Source of the DNA: Gammaproteobacteria bacterium | Lineage (GTDB): Bacteria > Pseudomonadota > Gammaproteobacteria > Pseudomonadales > UBA3067 | DNA length: 13,314 bases | Assembly (NCBI GenBank): GCA_019090565.1 | Contig: JAHRVS010000104.1 | Span: 1 to 13,314, forward strand | Direction of reading: 5' to 3' | Shown: positions 1-6,816 of the stretch, one piece after another | Position numbering within the stretch: position 1 is the stretch's first letter | Layout of the letters: the number at the start of each line of letters is the position of its first letter | Notes under the pieces: generated by a model | What the model was told of the DNA's origin: nothing | Databases searched by the model: none | The model's input: the letters and a program-made list of their open reading frames with translations, nothing else | Made by a program: the position numbers and the translations under genes

Positions 1-65
1 AACCGGCACGACCAAAGGTCACTACCCCCTCAAGATAGCGTGTCTACCAATTCCACCACTCCGGC
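1..65 (-). tRNA. leuU: tRNA-Leu (anticodon GAG), 3' end cut by the window edge
   Basis: The reverse strand from 65 downwards reads as a class II leucine tRNA. It starts GCCGGAG and has a D-arm with GGTGGAATTGGTAGACAC. The anticodon stem is CTATC/GGTAG and the seven-base loop TTGAGGG puts anticodon GAG at 29-31. A long variable arm follows with stem GACC/GGTC. The T-arm begins (GCCGGTT) and runs off the window, so roughly the last 20-odd bases are missing. GAG reads CUC and CUU codons. It lies 9 bases after the secG stop with no terminator between, so it is probably cotranscribed with secG. The same secG-tRNA-Leu(GAG) neighbourhood is known in E. coli and Pseudomonas. The symbol is borrowed from E. 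coli leuU. Confidence 0.95.
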
Positions 66-74
66 TAATATCAT

Positions 75-524
75 TTACTCAGCATCCCTTCCAGGCGCCA
101 ATACCTCTATCTCAGGCGCATCCCCCGGGGCATCACTGGGAACATCATCAGGGAGACTAATGTCCACTGCTGCGCCTTCAACTATAGGGAGGTCACTTTC
201 TATAATTGGGTTCACTTTAACCTGAGGAAGATCTTCCGTCTCAAGAACGCCGTCTGGCGCGCCAATCGTAAACACTTCCTTCGAACCTTTGCTCGCTAAT
301 ACGGCAAGCGTCAAGCTCGTCACAAAAAAGGTTACCGCTAAAACCGCAGTCAATTTGGTTAAAAACGGCATTACACCAAGGCTTCCGAACATGGAACCCG
401 AAGCACCACCGCCTCCACCACCGAACGAAGCGCCCGCATCTGCGCCCTTGCCTTGCTGCAGCAAAATGATCACAACCATCGATAGTGCGACCACAACGTG
501 CACAACTAAAATTATTGTTTCCAT
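75..524 (-). CDS. secG: Protein translocase subunit SecG with a long acidic tail
   Basis: Small membrane subunit of the SecYEG protein-export channel in the inner membrane, which assists SecA-driven translocation. The 149-residue product has two membrane segments, about residues 3-22 and 55-77. The family signature LLQQGKGADAGASFGGG follows the first segment (21-37), and a Gly-rich cytoplasmic loop with MFGS links the two. The ATG start has an AGGA ribosome site (528-532). E. coli SecG is 110 residues. The extra length here is residues 80-149, an acidic Pro-rich tail with about 16 Asp/Glu and very few Lys/Arg in its last 60 residues. The gene is 22 bases downstream of tpiA and directly before the tRNA-Leu. 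SecG identity is secure; any role for the tail is unknown. Confidence 0.95.
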   Translation of the reverse strand: METIILVVHVVVALSMVVIILLQQGKGADAGASFGGGGGGASGSMFGSLGVMPFLTKLTAVLAVTFFVTSLTLAVLASKGSKEVFTIGAPDGVLETEDLPQVKVNPIIESDLPIVEGAAVDISLPDDVPSDAPGDAPEIEVLAPGRDAE

Positions 525-546
525 AACGTCCTAACTTTCAAAAATA

Positions 547-1311
547 TTAAGTGGCTTTATACGATCCAGCCGCCTCTGCAATTGCCAGAAACTCCTTCGC
601 GACAAGGGATGCTCCACCAATAAGCCCACCGTCAATATCCGGCATGGCAAATAGCTCGGCAGCATTCCCAGCCTTTACGCTACCACCGTATAGTATTTGC
701 AGCCTAGCTGACACCCCCGCAACACGAGATCCGATATGTTCTCGCATAAACCGGTGTACGTCCTGAGCTTGCCCAGGGGTCGCACTTAAACCTGTGCCTA
801 TTGCCCAAACAGGCTCATAAGCAAGCACGCACTTCTCTAAGACGGCAACACCTTGCTCTGTCAAAAAAAACGATAACTGCTCAGCAACGCTCTTTTCCGT
901 AATTCCCGACTCTCGCTCGCTCAAGGTCTCGCCAACACAGACCACAGGCACCAAGCCCGCTTCGATGAGCTGACTGGCCTTATCAAAAACTTGCTGGCTA
1001 CTTTCACCAAAAACATGGCGACGCTCTGAGTGCCCCACCAGTACGTATTCACAACCTAAATCTTTCAGCATGCTGGCGGAAACTTCGCCGGTGTAGGCAC
1101 CATTAGAAAATTGGCAAACGTTCTGCGCGCCAAGCTTGACTGCGCTTTGACTCAGGCTGTTACCTACCTGCTGTAAATACAGAAATGGCGGGCACACCAC
1201 CAACTCAGAAAGCCTGCTAACTTCTGTTTTCGACAGATCAGCAATAAGGCCGTTAATAGTAGCCTGATCACCGTTCATTTTCCAATTCCCAATTACTAAC
1301 TTGGAACGCAT
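547..1311 (-). CDS. tpiA: Triosephosphate isomerase
   Basis: Interconverts dihydroxyacetone phosphate and glyceraldehyde 3-phosphate in cytoplasmic glycolysis and gluconeogenesis. The 254-residue product is the normal length for this TIM barrel. Visible active-site residues are K11 in GNWKMNG, H94 in VGHSERR and the catalytic E166 in AYEPVWAIGTG, followed by the flexible loop. The phosphate-binding LYGGSV and GGLIGGASL motifs are near the C-terminus. The frame stays open to an upstream ATG at 1335, but MRSKLVIGNWKMN matches the family N-terminus and AAGG lies just upstream of the ATG at 1311, so this start is chosen. The gene follows glmM after 101 bases and precedes secG by 22, as in Pseudomonas. 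A sigma70-like promoter lies in the upstream gap. Confidence 0.97.
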   Translation of the reverse strand: MRSKLVIGNWKMNGDQATINGLIADLSKTEVSRLSELVVCPPFLYLQQVGNSLSQSAVKLGAQNVCQFSNGAYTGEVSASMLKDLGCEYVLVGHSERRHVFGESSQQVFDKASQLIEAGLVPVVCVGETLSERESGITEKSVAEQLSFFLTEQGVAVLEKCVLAYEPVWAIGTGLSATPGQAQDVHRFMREHIGSRVAGVSARLQILYGGSVKAGNAAELFAMPDIDGGLIGGASLVAKEFLAIAEAAGSYKAT

Positions 1312-1342
1312 CAATTCGCCTTCATGCATGATCAAGCGCGCG

Positions 1343-1371
1343 ATTCTAGCTTAAAAAAGCCTTGCCAGCAA
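1343..1371 (-). promoter_or_regulatory. Candidate sigma70 promoter for tpiA-secG-tRNA-Leu
   Basis: On the minus strand the glmM-tpiA gap holds TTGCTG (1366-1371), a 17-base spacer and TAGAAT (1343-1348). The -10 box matches consensus at 5 of 6 and the -35 box only at its first three bases. It ends about 30 bases upstream of the tpiA start. No convincing terminator hairpin separates glmM from tpiA, so this would add to read-through. Prediction from sequence only. Confidence 0.45.
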
Positions 1372-1412
1372 ACCAAGTCGATGTAGCGGCTCACAATAAG
1401 GTCCTCCGCTTA

Positions 1413-2756
1413 CTACCCAAGGGCTGCACGAACAACTTCTGCAACGCCATCTGCCAATTTACTTACTTGCGCGCCATCAACCCCTTCAACCATCACTCTT
1501 ACCACCGGCTCAGTGCCCGACATCCTCAACAGCACTCGCCCACGCTGACCTAATTCGCTCTCCGCGTCGGCAACTGCCGAGCACACCTGCGCATTTGACA
1601 GCGGGTCGCAGCGGCCCTGCATGCGCACATTTACCAACTTCTGAGGGTACTTTTCCATACCCTGCAGCATCTCTCTTAAACTAACACCCCTATTTTGCAT
1701 TGCCGCGACAACTTGGAGCGCTGCGATGATTCCATCTCCAGTTGTAGTCTTATCGAGACAAATTATATGCCCAGAAGATTCCCCCCCCAAGCTCCAGCCT
1801 TCTTTTCTAAGCAACTCCATCACGTGACGGTCACCGACATTGGCCCGCACAAACCCTGCCCCTAGCTCGGTAAGCGCCACCTCTAGGCCCAGGTTGCTCA
1901 TCAAGGTCCCAACCACCCCCCCCCGCATCCTCTTTGCTTCAAGATTATCCCGAGCAATTACATACAGAAGCTCATCGCCATCAACTAATTTTCCAGCATG
2001 GTCAACCATCACTACTCGGTCCCCATCCCCGTCAAAAGCAATCCCTAAGTCTGCTTTATTTTCCAGCACTGCTTCTTGTAGAGATTTCGGGCTCGTCGAG
2101 CCGCACTCAGCGTTAATATTGAACCCATCCGGTTTCACGGCTAATGGGATGACTTCCGCTCCCAGCTCATCGAAAACATCTGGCGCTATATGATAAGTAG
2201 CACCATTTGCGCAATCCAATACAACTTTCAGACCTTTTAATCTTAGATCATAAGGCACGGTACTTTTGCAGAATTCAATATACCGGCCGCGTGCGCCCTC
2301 TATTCTTTTTACTTTTCCAAGGTCATTCGACGCCATCGTCGTCATGGGCATATCAAGATAGGACTCTATCTCAAGCTCTACCTCATCCGGCAATTTTGTA
2401 CCAGCACCGGCAAAGAACTTAATACCATTGTCGTGATAAGCATTGTGGGAAGCGCTGATTACAATGCCGGCTTGTGCGTGAAACGTTCTAGTCAGGTAGG
2501 CTATGGCCGGCGTAGGCATTGGCCCCAACAAACGCACATCAACGCCTGCTGCAGACAAGCCTGCTTCAAGTGCCGACTCAAACATATAACCAGATATTCG
2601 CGTATCCTTGCCAATCAAAATCTTTGCATCGCCAGGCGACTGTTTTTCAAAAACCTTGCCCGCAGCCCAACCAAGCTGCATAACAAAATTAGGCGTAATC
2701 GGCTCTTCACCCACCAAACCTCGAATACCATCCGTTCCGAAATATTTTCTTGGCAT
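1413..2756 (-). CDS. glmM: Phosphoglucosamine mutase
   Basis: Converts glucosamine 6-phosphate to glucosamine 1-phosphate, a cytoplasmic step towards UDP-GlcNAc for peptidoglycan and lipopolysaccharide. The product is 447 residues against 445 in E. coli. It begins with the family signature RKYFGTDGIRG. The phosphorylated serine is S103 in ISASHN (E. coli S102), the metal-binding loop is DGDGDR at 242-247, GGESSGH is at 324-330, and the C-terminal phosphate-binding motif RMSGTEP is at 411-417. The open frame extends upstream to 2849 into folP, but the ATG at 2756 gives the family N-terminus and has GAGGT ten bases upstream. One oddity: the residue after SASHN is Ala where E. coli has Pro. The gene lies 22 bases after folP, an order conserved in Gammaproteobacteria. 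Confidence 0.97.
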   Translation of the reverse strand: MPRKYFGTDGIRGLVGEEPITPNFVMQLGWAAGKVFEKQSPGDAKILIGKDTRISGYMFESALEAGLSAAGVDVRLLGPMPTPAIAYLTRTFHAQAGIVISASHNAYHDNGIKFFAGAGTKLPDEVELEIESYLDMPMTTMASNDLGKVKRIEGARGRYIEFCKSTVPYDLRLKGLKVVLDCANGATYHIAPDVFDELGAEVIPLAVKPDGFNINAECGSTSPKSLQEAVLENKADLGIAFDGDGDRVVMVDHAGKLVDGDELLYVIARDNLEAKRMRGGVVGTLMSNLGLEVALTELGAGFVRANVGDRHVMELLRKEGWSLGGESSGHIICLDKTTTGDGIIAALQVVAAMQNRGVSLREMLQGMEKYPQKLVNVRMQGRCDPLSNAQVCSAVADAESELGQRGRVLLRMSGTEPVVRVMVEGVDGAQVSKLADGVAEVVRAALG

Positions 2757-2778
2757 TAAAATCATTACCTCTATATTG

Positions 2779-3627
2779 TTAGTCGCCTTGCTGGGCACTT
2801 GAAATAGCATAGGCCATGTTAACGGTATCCACCGTGGCACCAACATCATGTGCTCGGATTATTTTTACGCCCGCCCATACCGCTATACCCGCAATGCTAA
2901 GGCTACCGTAAAGGCGTTTATCGACACTTTGATTCAACACTGTACCAATCACTGACTTCCGAGAGGCGCCTAACAAAACGGGAAACCCATGGCCGGCCAT
3001 CTTTTCAAGGTTTTTCAATAAAAGCAGATTGTCGTCAAGACTTTTTCCAAAGCCAATGCCTGGGTCAATAAGCAGCTGATTCTCATTAATGCCCGCTTGA
3101 ATACAGAAAAGCGCACGGTCAAGCAAAAAGCGGGTCACTTCATCCACGACATCCCCATACATCGGCGCTTTCTGCATGGTCTTCGGCTTGCCCTTCATGT
3201 GCATTAAACACACCGGCAGCTGGGTTTTCACTGCGGCCTGAACAGCGCCCTCCAGAGCGAGAGCTCGCACATCATTGATCAAACCCGCGCCAGCAGCATG
3301 CGCTTCACGCATAACCTCTGGACGACTGGTATCCACGGAGATGACTATATCGATATTCTGGGAAATGGACTCTACAACAGGAATGACTCGGTCAAGCTCT
3401 TGATCAAGGCTTACCGGTATGGCACCAGGGCGCGTGGACTCACCACCCACATCAATAATAGCAGCACCCTCTTGAACCATTCTCTCAGCGGCAGACAAGG
3501 CTGAAGTTACATCCCCATGCTGCCCAGCATCAGAGAACGAGTCAGGGGTGACATTAAGAATGCCCATAACGCAGGGGCGAGCAAGGTCGAGCATTCTCGA
3601 CCCGCAAGTGAGTATTAGTTCAGACAA
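2779..3627 (-). CDS. folP: Dihydropteroate synthase, predicted TTG start
   Basis: Condenses p-aminobenzoate with hydroxymethyl-dihydropterin diphosphate in folate synthesis; it is the sulfonamide target. The 282-residue product shows all family motifs: NVTPDSFSD (25-33), IIDVGGESTRPG (57-68), SVDTSRPE, LINDVRAL, LLIDPGIGFGK, GASRKS (220-225) and IIRAHDV. Eight ligand residues sit exactly three positions beyond E. coli numbering (N25, D59, D99, N118, D188, K224, R258, H260). The Phe and Pro often altered in resistant forms are intact. The start is TTG with a weak GGGA site; the first ATG, at 3594, would remove the N-terminal strand LTCGSRMLDL seen across the family. The gene lies 24 bases after ftsH and 22 before glmM, consistent with one operon. 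Confidence 0.95.
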   Translation of the reverse strand: MSELILTCGSRMLDLARPCVMGILNVTPDSFSDAGQHGDVTSALSAAERMVQEGAAIIDVGGESTRPGAIPVSLDQELDRVIPVVESISQNIDIVISVDTSRPEVMREAHAAGAGLINDVRALALEGAVQAAVKTQLPVCLMHMKGKPKTMQKAPMYGDVVDEVTRFLLDRALFCIQAGINENQLLIDPGIGFGKSLDDNLLLLKNLEKMAGHGFPVLLGASRKSVIGTVLNQSVDKRLYGSLSIAGIAVWAGVKIIRAHDVGATVDTVNMAYAISSAQQGD

Positions 3628-3631
3628 AGCG

Positions 3632-3635
3632 TCCC
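3632..3635 (-). promoter_or_regulatory. Weak ribosome binding site for the folP TTG start
   Basis: GGGA on the minus strand ends four bases before the TTG at 3627. The match and spacing are poor, but the internal ATG at 3594 has nothing better, so homology decides the start. Both features suggest modest initiation, perhaps helped by coupling to ftsH, whose stop is 24 bases upstream. Confidence 0.35.
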
Positions 3636-3651
3636 GTATTCAATTGAAGGG

Positions 3652-5625
3652 TTACACGCCGCTCGGCTTGCCGTCAGTAGGGATCACACCACTGCCAGCT
3701 TGATCGACTAAAGGCGCTTCATTGGTCTCTACGTCTCGAGCCTCAGGGCCTTGCCCGTCACCGCCGCTACTTGCGCTGCCAGAATCACCATTTACCCAGT
3801 CCTTTGGCGGACTAGGTGTTTTTCCATCCATAATTTCATCAATTTGCGCTATATCAATGGTTTCATATTGAATTAACGCTTTTGCCATCACTTCTAACTT
3901 ATCGCGATTTTCCTCAAGAATAACCTGCGCCCGCTCGTAGCATTTATCAGTGATCACCCTAACCTCTTGATCAATGGCTTGAGATGTTTCCTCAGAGATG
4001 CTTTTAGTTTGCGTTACACTTCTCCCCAGGAAGACCTCTCCTTCTTCCTCGCCGTAGGCAAGAGGCCCTAGCTTTTCGGACAAGCCCCACTGAGTGATCA
4101 TGTTGCGCGCCAATTCAGTGGCGCGCTGTATATCATTCGATGCCCCTGTCGTAACGCCATCAATACCCAGGGTCATTTCTTCCGCAATTCGACCGCCGTA
4201 AAGACTACAAATTTGAGATTCAATTTGCCGTTTACTTAAACTGTAACGATCTTGAGTGGGTAAAAACAAGGTGACGCCCAGCGCCCGACCGCGAGGAATA
4301 ATACTGACTTTATAGACCGGATCGTGCTCTGGAACCAAACGACCAACAATAGCGTGACCGGCCTCATGGTAAGCAGTATTGCTTTTTTCGGTATCAGACA
4401 TCACCATGTTCTTGCGCTCAGCACCCATCATGATTTTGTCTTTTGCCTTATCGAACCATTCCATACTAACCGTGGATTTATTAGCTCGCGCACTAAGTAA
4501 GGCCGCTTCGTTTACGAGGTTAGCAAGGTCCGCCCCCGAAAACCCAGGTGTACCTCGCGCAATAATAGAGGGCTGCACATCATCCGCAACGGCCACATTG
4601 CGCATATGTACTTTTAAAATTTGCTCGCGCCCGCGCACATCGGGAAGAGAAACGGTTACTTGACGATCAAACCGGCCTGGACGCAACAACGCAGCATCAA
4701 GCACATCTGGACGGTTTGTCGCGGCAATAACGATGACGCCGTCATTCTCCTCAAAGCCGTCCATTTCTACTAATAGCTGATTTAAAGTTTGCTCGCGCTC
4801 GTCATTACCGCCACCAAGACCGGCACCACGTGATCGACCAACCGCATCAATCTCATCGATAAATATAATGCAGGGCGACTGCTGTTTCGCTTGCTCGAAC
4901 ATGTCTCTCACGCGGGATGCGCCCACACCGACAAACATTTCGACAAAATCAGAGCCCGATATAGAGAAAAAGGGCACTTTCGCTTCACCGGCAATGGCTT
5001 TTGCCAGTAGGGTTTTACCCGTGCCCGGAGAGCCCACCATTAAAACCCCGCGAGGAATTTTACCACCAAGTTTCTGAAACTTGCCCGGATCCCTTAAAAA
5101 CTCAACCAGCTCGCCCACTTCTTCTTTCGCTTCATCAACGCCCGCCACATCAGCAAACGTTGTGCTAATCTGGTCTTCGCTAAGTAGACGCGCCTTGCTC
5201 TTACCAAAGCCCATAGGGCCACCGCGGCCGCCGCCCATGCCGCCCTGCATCTGGCGCATAAAGAAAATAAAAATAGCCAAGATAAGAAGGATTGGGAATG
5301 CTGCAACAAAAAGCTGCATCCATAAACTTTGGCGCTCAGGCTCTCGTCCTTCCACGACGACGTTATGCTCAAGAAGATCACCCATCAAGCCAAGGTCAGG
5401 TACCGCGGGAATGACGACTTCAAATTTTTCACCATTGGTGCGCTCCCCGACAATCAGGTGGTCGCCAATAACCGCACGGCGCACATTGCCACGATCCACC
5501 TCTTCTACAAACTGGGAATAATCTAGTCGTAGAGCAGCAGGCTGTACATTAAAATTATTGAAAACTGAAAACAACACAATGGCGATAATCAGCCAAAGGA
5601 TGAGGTTTTTTGCCATATCGTTCAA
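3652..5625 (-). CDS. ftsH: ATP-dependent zinc metalloprotease FtsH, predicted TTG start
   Basis: Membrane-anchored AAA+ protease that degrades regulatory and unassembled membrane proteins; known substrates include LpxC and sigma32. With the TTG start it has 657 residues. Membrane segments are about residues 7-25 and 103-123 around a periplasmic domain. Next come Walker A GSPGTGKT (198-205), the pore motif MFVGVGA, Walker B IIFIDEID (253-260), the second region of homology ATNRPDVLD...RPGRFDRQ, the zinc site HEAGH (420-424) and the third zinc ligand D498 in GASND. The last 40 or so residues are low-complexity and disordered. The frame also allows GTG 5667, ATG 5640 and ATG 5616. TTG at 5625 gives the family N-terminus xNDMAKNLILWL with GGAGAG seven bases upstream. 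It follows rlmE by 106 bases, the conserved rlmE-ftsH pair. Confidence 0.97.
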   Translation of the reverse strand: MNDMAKNLILWLIIAIVLFSVFNNFNVQPAALRLDYSQFVEEVDRGNVRRAVIGDHLIVGERTNGEKFEVVIPAVPDLGLMGDLLEHNVVVEGREPERQSLWMQLFVAAFPILLILAIFIFFMRQMQGGMGGGRGGPMGFGKSKARLLSEDQISTTFADVAGVDEAKEEVGELVEFLRDPGKFQKLGGKIPRGVLMVGSPGTGKTLLAKAIAGEAKVPFFSISGSDFVEMFVGVGASRVRDMFEQAKQQSPCIIFIDEIDAVGRSRGAGLGGGNDEREQTLNQLLVEMDGFEENDGVIVIAATNRPDVLDAALLRPGRFDRQVTVSLPDVRGREQILKVHMRNVAVADDVQPSIIARGTPGFSGADLANLVNEAALLSARANKSTVSMEWFDKAKDKIMMGAERKNMVMSDTEKSNTAYHEAGHAIVGRLVPEHDPVYKVSIIPRGRALGVTLFLPTQDRYSLSKRQIESQICSLYGGRIAEEMTLGIDGVTTGASNDIQRATELARNMITQWGLSEKLGPLAYGEEEGEVFLGRSVTQTKSISEETSQAIDQEVRVITDKCYERAQVILEENRDKLEVMAKALIQYETIDIAQIDEIMDGKTPSPPKDWVNGDSGSASSGGDGQGPEARDVETNEAPLVDQAGSGVIPTDGKPSGV

Positions 5626-5632
5626 GACCACA

Positions 5633-5638
5633 CTCTCC
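5633..5638 (-). promoter_or_regulatory. Ribosome binding site that selects the ftsH TTG start
   Basis: GGAGAG lies seven bases before TTG at 5625. It is 16 bases from the ATG at 5616, which is too far, and it overlaps the ATG at 5640, which therefore cannot use it. This favours the TTG start, whose product begins M-N-D-M-A-K-N-L. I recall the similar start MNDMAKNL in Pseudomonas FtsH and MSDMAKNL as an alternative start in E. coli. Confidence 0.65.
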
Positions 5639-5684
5639 ATATATCGAGGCTTCGTTAAAGCCCGCACTTATTCTTAATCTTACC

Positions 5685-5712
5685 ACTATAAAGTATAGCG
5701 GCTAGAAGTAAA
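5685..5712 (-). promoter_or_regulatory. Candidate sigma70 promoter upstream of ftsH
   Basis: The rlmE-ftsH gap contains, on the minus strand, TTTACT (5707-5712), a 16-base spacer and TATAGT (5685-5690). The -10 box matches 5 of 6 and the -35 box 4 of 6. An overlapping alternative -10, TATACT, is at 5692-5697. Together they form a short inverted repeat, CTATA-AAG-TATAG on the plus strand. Transcription would leave about 50 bases of leader before the TTG. This would give ftsH expression partly independent of rlmE. Unverified. Confidence 0.35.
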
Positions 5713-5731
5713 ACGCCATTTTTTATACTTG

Positions 5732-6355
5732 TTAGCGTCGCTTAAACCCTGTTCCCAAAAGGTAAACCTCTCGAGAGCGAGGTCGTGAAGCTTCTGGCTT
5801 TCGAGTCTGTAATTTATCAAAGCCTGCTTTCATACTGGCTCTATAGTTATCAAAGCCTTCGCCTTGAAACACTTTGACCAAAAACCCGCCGCCGGGTTTT
5901 AACACCGTTAGTGCAAAATCCAAAGCCAATTCAGCAAGATACATAGAGCGAGACTGGTCCAGAGAGCGGTTACCGCTCATGTTTGGAGCCATATCTGAAA
6001 TAACCATGTCCACATCGCCACCGGGTATGGCAGATAACAACGCATTAAATACATCGTCTTCAGTAAAGTCACCTTCTACAAAAGCGACCCCAGGCAAAGG
6101 AGACATCTCCAAGATATCCGATGCTACCAACGTCCCTTCGGAGCCAAGGTTTTGCGCAGCAACCTGAGACCAACTGCCAGGCGCAGCCCCAAGATCAACG
6201 ACAGACATCCCTCTCTTGAAGATTCGGTCTTTTTTCTGAATCTCAAGTAGCTTAAAACAGGCGCGAGAGCGATAACCTTTTTCTTTGGCCAGTTTCACAT
6301 AGCTATCATCAAAATGCTCTTGCAACCATCGGTTGCTGCTTGGACTGCGCGACAT
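5732..6355 (-). CDS. rlmE: 23S rRNA 2'-O-methyltransferase RlmE (RrmJ/FtsJ)
   Basis: Methylates the ribose of U2552 in the 23S rRNA A-loop on the large subunit, using S-adenosylmethionine. The 207-residue product (E. coli 209) begins MSRSPSSNRWLQEHF. The SAM-binding motif is VVDLGAAPGSWSQ (52-64), with Ser where E. coli has the second Gly. The catalytic tetrad K35, D121, K161 and E196 is E. coli K38, D124, K164, E199 with a constant offset of three. The MAPNMSG and KVFQGEGFD blocks are intact. ATG at 6355 is chosen over an in-frame TTG four codons upstream because it fits the family N-terminus and has GGA seven bases before it. The gene is divergent from yhbY and upstream of ftsH, the classic arrangement; in E. 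coli this pair is heat-shock induced. Confidence 0.97.
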   Translation of the reverse strand: MSRSPSSNRWLQEHFDDSYVKLAKEKGYRSRACFKLLEIQKKDRIFKRGMSVVDLGAAPGSWSQVAAQNLGSEGTLVASDILEMSPLPGVAFVEGDFTEDDVFNALLSAIPGGDVDMVISDMAPNMSGNRSLDQSRSMYLAELALDFALTVLKPGGGFLVKVFQGEGFDNYRASMKAGFDKLQTRKPEASRPRSREVYLLGTGFKRR

Positions 6356-6392
6356 GATCAATTCCAAAAAGAAAGGGGGTTAAGCACGAAAA

Positions 6393-6422
6393 TAGACGGC
6401 TGTGCTAGTGAGCTGCTATAGG
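6393..6422 (+). promoter_or_regulatory. Candidate extended -10 promoter for yhbY
   Basis: The 106-base gap between divergent rlmE and yhbY carries TAGACG (6393-6398), an 18-base spacer and TATAGG (6417-6422). A TG pair at 6414-6415 makes it an extended -10 element. Both hexamers match 4 of 6. An alternative -10, TAGAAT at 6424-6429, has no matching -35. The predicted transcript would have about 30 bases of leader, with GGA eight bases before the ATG. No clear promoter was found for rlmE on the other strand. Confidence 0.35.
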
Positions 6423-6461
6423 GTAGAATACGCTCACTTTTAGATTAGCCGGATACTCTGC

Positions 6462-6779
6462 ATGCGCATACTTAATAGCCAGAAAAAACAATATAAAGCC
6501 ATCGGTCATGGGCTCAAGCCCGTCGTAATGGTGGCAGAAAACGGTCTGAGCGAAGGGGTCCTAAAGGAACTAGAAAGGGCGCTGACAGACCACGAACTCA
6601 TTAAAATAAAAATCAGCGTTGAGGATCGCGACGAGAAAAAGGCGATCATAGAAGCGATTTGCACGCAGACTTCATCAATCCTTATTCAAACGATTGGGAA
6701 AACAGCACTTGTTTTTCGGCCAGCAGACAAGCCCAACCCCAAGCTTTCCAACATCCTTCGCAATCAAGGCGCGCTATAG
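6462..6779 (+). CDS. yhbY: Ribosome-associated RNA-binding protein YhbY (CRS1-YhbY/CRM domain)
   Basis: Small RNA-binding protein linked to assembly of the large ribosomal subunit. The 105-residue product is one CRM domain. An N-terminal KKQYKAIGHGLKPVV block (8-22) precedes ENGLSEGVLKELERAL, HELIKIKI (44-51) and IGKTALVFRP (78-87), which contains the conserved GK loop; all align with E. coli YhbY. A short basic tail, KLSNILRNQ, follows. The ATG has GGA eight bases upstream (6451-6453). This is the only plus-strand gene here. It is divergent from rlmE, as in E. coli and Pseudomonas, and convergent with greA, 37 bases apart. Pairing with the rRNA methylase gene fits a shared role in ribosome maturation. 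The stop codon lies inside an 18-bp palindrome. Confidence 0.95.
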   Translation: MRILNSQKKQYKAIGHGLKPVVMVAENGLSEGVLKELERALTDHELIKIKISVEDRDEKKAIIEAICTQTSSILIQTIGKTALVFRPADKPNPKLSNILRNQGAL

Positions 6780-6785
6780 CGCGCC
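6768..6785. repeat. Perfect 18-bp palindrome over the yhbY stop codon
   Basis: GGCGCGCTATAGCGCGCC is a perfect inverted repeat centred between 6776 and 6777. It contains the last codons and the TAG of yhbY. As RNA from either strand it could fold into a seven-base-pair GC stem with a TATA loop. No T-run follows on either strand, so it is not a canonical intrinsic terminator. Its place between convergent yhbY and greA still suggests a transcript-end or mRNA-protecting hairpin. Confidence 0.6.
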
Positions 6786-6816
6786 ACGCTGCATTAAAGC
6801 CTTATTTAGCCGTTGG

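Noticed and set aside
2433..2759. 108-codon plus-strand frame inside glmM
   Set aside because: It lies opposite the conserved GlmM N-terminus, with no ribosome site or family match.
5081..5521. 146-codon plus-strand open frame inside ftsH
   Set aside because: It mirrors the conserved FtsH membrane and AAA+ regions and is low-complexity Ser/Pro/Arg, typical of a shadow frame.
6368..6378. sigma32-like -10 (CCCCCTTT) before rlmE
   Set aside because: It is close to the heat-shock -10 consensus, but no CTTGAA-like -35 stands at a suitable distance and it is too close to the start codon.
6780..6816. Standard intrinsic terminator between yhbY and greA
   Set aside because: No stem followed by a T-run could be found on either strand in this gap; only the palindrome at 6768-6785 stands out.
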